In this document: positions 5,225 to 6,662 of the stretch, one piece after another
Layout of the letters: every line of letters begins with the position of its first letter
How positions within the stretch are numbered: position 1 is the stretch's first letter
The notes under the pieces: generated by a model
The model's database searches: none
What the model was told of the DNA's origin: nothing
The model's input: only the letters and a program-made list of their open reading frames with translations
Position numbers and translations under genes: made by a program
Assembly (NCBI GenBank): GCA_900546315.1
Contig: URCP01000128.1
Location: 1 to 6,662 of the forward strand
DNA from: an uncultured Eubacteriales bacterium
GTDB lineage: Bacteria; Bacillota; Clostridia; Oscillospirales; CAG-272
Direction of reading: 5' to 3'
DNA: 6,662 nt

Positions 5225-6193
5225 ATGTCAAGACCAGTCAGAGTTCTCGCGCTCGCGCCGAGAAAGTATTCCGGCACCCCCGGCATGACCCCGGCAGCGT
5301 GCCTCAACGATGTAATCAGATGGTGGGACGGACACCTCGCCAACGCCTTCGCGCTGAAGCCCGACCTGATTGTCCTGCCCGAAGCCTGCGACCGCCCGAA
5401 CAGCTTCCCGATGGACAAGCGGCTCGAATACTACGAATATCGCGGAGATAAGGTCCGCGACCACTTCCTCGAGCTCGCGGTGAAAAACCACGCGAACATC
5501 GCGTATTCCGCCGCGCGTCAGCTCCCCGATGGCACTTACCGCAACTCGACGCAGCTTCTGAGCCGTGCCGGAAAGATCGACGGAATTTACGACAAGAACT
5601 ATCTTGTTCCGTCCGAATACACCGAAGCGGGCATCGGCTACGGCACCGAAGCACCGGTCTTCACGACCGATTTCGGACGCGTCGGCTGCCTGATCTGCTT
5701 TGATATTCATTACGACGTCTGCAAGGAATATGAAAAGAGCCGCCCCGAGGTGATCGCGTTTTCGTCAAACCACCACGGCGGGCTCTTGCAGCAGCACCTC
5801 TGCTATTCAACGCAGAGCTACCTCGTAGCGAGTATACCGGTAGACCACGGCTGCGCGTCGATCGTTAACCCGGTCGGAAAGATACTTGCCGAGTCAACCT
5901 ATCGCTATCCGAACCTCTGCTATGCCGACATCGACCTCGATTACAAGGTTCTGCACTGGGACGAGAACTGGTCGAAACTGATGCGCGCCCAGCGTGAGCT
6001 CGGACCCAATCTGCACATCTGCGAGCCCGACGCGCATCTCGGACTGCTGATGATCACATGCTCAGGCGACAAATTCACGGTCGACGACGTCATGCGCGAA
6101 TATGAGCTCGAAACATGGGATCACTATTATGCCAGATGCGTCAGGGCACATGATAAGGGGATTGTCGAGAAGAAGCCGAGATTTGATTATTAA
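5225..6193 (+). CDS. Carbon-nitrogen hydrolase (nitrilase superfamily, amidase-like)
   Basis: A 322-residue cytoplasmic hydrolase that should cleave a non-peptide C-N bond such as an amide or N-carbamoyl group, releasing ammonia or an amine. The Glu-Lys-Cys triad is visible: Glu53 in LIVLPEAC, Lys124 in YDKNYLVPSE, and Cys158 in VGCLICFD. Glu131 is the likely supporting glutamate. The HHGGLLQQ region (183-190) and SIVNPVGKILAEST (212-225) fit the fold, and the C-terminal part (about 240-322) is an extension seen in several family members. AAGGAG lies eight bases before the ATG. It is a single-gene unit with its own strong promoter and terminator, divergent from the regulator operon and sharing its operator type, so it very likely belongs to the same catabolic pathway. 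True nitrile cleavage is less likely than amide cleavage; the substrate is unknown. Confidence 0.93.
   Translation: MSRPVRVLALAPRKYSGTPGMTPAACLNDVIRWWDGHLANAFALKPDLIVLPEACDRPNSFPMDKRLEYYEYRGDKVRDHFLELAVKNHANIAYSAARQLPDGTYRNSTQLLSRAGKIDGIYDKNYLVPSEYTEAGIGYGTEAPVFTTDFGRVGCLICFDIHYDVCKEYEKSRPEVIAFSSNHHGGLLQQHLCYSTQSYLVASIPVDHGCASIVNPVGKILAESTYRYPNLCYADIDLDYKVLHWDENWSKLMRAQRELGPNLHICEPDAHLGLLMITCSGDKFTVDDVMREYELETWDHYYARCVRAHDKGIVEKKPRFDY
5831..5846. promoter_or_regulatory. Operator-like sequence inside the hydrolase gene
   Basis: AGTATACCGGTAGACC matches 13 of 16 positions of the core TGTATACCGGTATACA, including the unbroken block GTATACCGGTA. It encodes Ser203 to Asp207 using the less-used codons ATA and GTA. 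It could be an auxiliary site for the GntR/LacI regulator about 636 bp from the upstream operator; coincidence is possible. Confidence 0.4.
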
Positions 6194-6200
6194 AATAATG

Positions 6201-6234
6201 AGCGGACGGGAGATTTTCTCCTGTCCGCTTTTTT
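6201..6234 (+). terminator. Strong intrinsic terminator of the hydrolase gene
   Basis: AGCGGACGGGAGA (6201-6213) pairs with TCTCCTGTCCGCT (6217-6229), a 13-bp stem with one G-T pair and a three-base loop, running straight into six T residues (6229-6234). It begins seven bases after the stop codon and ends the one-gene unit. Confidence 0.93.
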
Positions 6235-6310
6235 GCGTTGTTCACAATTAGGCACAATTTGTTAAATTAAAATTTCACATACGTTTTTTTGCTTGATTGT
6301 TCACATTTTA

Positions 6311-6606
6311 GTCGAGGCAAACACTACAAAGGACGCGATAGTCGACGCACAGCATCCGGCTGACGTCAATCTTCCGGTCGGCGAGTACATCGCGTACTAC
6401 CTGCTCAACGACGGTTACACCGCGGCGGCGCAGGTTGAGTTCAAGGTCGTCCCCGAATCCGAGATCGTTCCCGAGACACCTATGAAGACTGAGACCGCTC
6501 CGGCGACCGCCGACCTCGGCGTGCTGATTACGGCGCTCACTCTCGCGGCTTCAGGCGCGTTTATCACTTTCAGAAAGAGAAAGCGACGCAAATCCGCGTC
6601 GGATGA
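6311..6606 (+). pseudogene. Decayed C-terminal fragment of a cell-surface protein
   Basis: From about 6311 the frame reads VEANTTKDAIVDAQHPADVN, then LPVGEYIAYYLLNDGYTAAA and QVEFKVV, like the last beta-rich domain of a secreted protein. A Pro/Glu/Thr linker and PATAD follow, then a hydrophobic segment (VLITALTLAASGAFITF) and the basic tail RKRKRRK, which is the layout of a Gram-positive wall or membrane anchor; PATAD may be a loose LPxTG-like sorting motif. No start codon with a ribosome binding site precedes it: the frame enters from AT-rich noncoding DNA with a stop at 6263-6265. The frame also runs past its basic tail into a terminator without stopping. The nearest plausible stop (TGA at 6604-6606) is out of frame. 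Loss of both start and stop marks a remnant. The parent family is not certain; surface phosphoesterases are one possibility. Confidence 0.65.
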
Positions 6607-6633
6607 TCAGCGCGTCAACATTTTTTCACTGCG

Positions 6634-6662
6634 GCAAGCTCCCTCGCGGGGCTTGCTTTTTT
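6634..6662 (+). terminator. Intrinsic terminator at the window edge
   Basis: GCAAGCTCC (6634-6642) pairs with GGGGCTTGC-type sequence (6648-6656), a 9-bp stem with one G-T pair and loop CTCGC, followed by at least six T residues. It would have ended the surface-protein gene whose remnant lies just upstream. Confidence 0.85.

Noticed and set aside
5194..5451. An 85-codon plus-strand open frame starting at the ATG in the hydrolase-side operator
   Set aside because: It overlaps the hydrolase gene in another frame, has no ribosome binding site and a shadow composition.
6238..6305. Direct repeat TTGTTCACA at 6238-6246 and 6297-6305
   Set aside because: Only nine bases in an AT-rich stretch; could be chance, and no mobile element lies between the copies.
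1..6662. CRISPR arrays, tRNA or rRNA genes, transposases, phage or toxin-antitoxin genes
   Set aside because: Read through for repeated spacers, cloverleaf-like segments and recognisable proteins of these kinds; none seen.

Overview
The window looks like a piece of chromosome from an uncultured, fairly GC-rich, gut-type Firmicute (class Clostridia, perhaps Oscillospirales or Christensenellales). This rests on AGGAG-type ribosome binding sites, consensus sigma-A promoters, a Clostridia-style family 1 solute-binding lipoprotein, a GntR/LacI hybrid (AraR-like) regulator, and a surface-protein tail with a hydrophobic segment followed by RKRKRR. The lineage is an inference from style; no marker gene is present.

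Layout. A divergent control region (about 4989-5224) separates two transcription units. Leftward, on the minus strand, run a GntR/LacI-type regulator (3927-4988), a D-2-hydroxyacid dehydrogenase (2929-3915), a DUF2264 protein that is probably an alpha/alpha-barrel carbohydrate-active enzyme (922-2790), a 33-codon ORF that looks like a gene remnant (771-872), and the first 252 codons of an ABC-type extracellular solute-binding lipoprotein (1-757, cut by the window edge). Between the dehydrogenase and DUF2264 lie a perfect hairpin and an unusual Y-shaped three-way-junction inverted repeat (2820-2927). Rightward, on the plus strand, is a single carbon-nitrogen hydrolase gene (5225-6193) closed by a strong intrinsic terminator. 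After it comes a decayed C-terminal fragment of a cell-surface protein (from about 6311) and a second terminator at the window edge.

How it may work together. The two units start from back-to-back promoters that both have perfect TTGACA and TATAAT boxes with extended -10 TG motifs. Each has a near-identical palindromic operator (core TGTATACCGGTATACA or one base different) centred about 34 bp downstream of its predicted start. The simplest model is a sugar- or uronate-responsive repressor that shuts off its own operon and the divergent hydrolase, perhaps by looping. When inducer arrives, the solute-binding protein and unseen permeases import a substrate. Cytoplasmic DUF2264, amidase-like hydrolase and dehydrogenase then act on it. 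The substrate cannot be read from the sequence; a glycoconjugate carrying an amide or acid group fits the enzyme set.

The points most worth a second look are the mirror-symmetric operator system with a possible intragenic operator, the Y-shaped repeat element in the DUF2264 leader, and the unusual enzyme combination.
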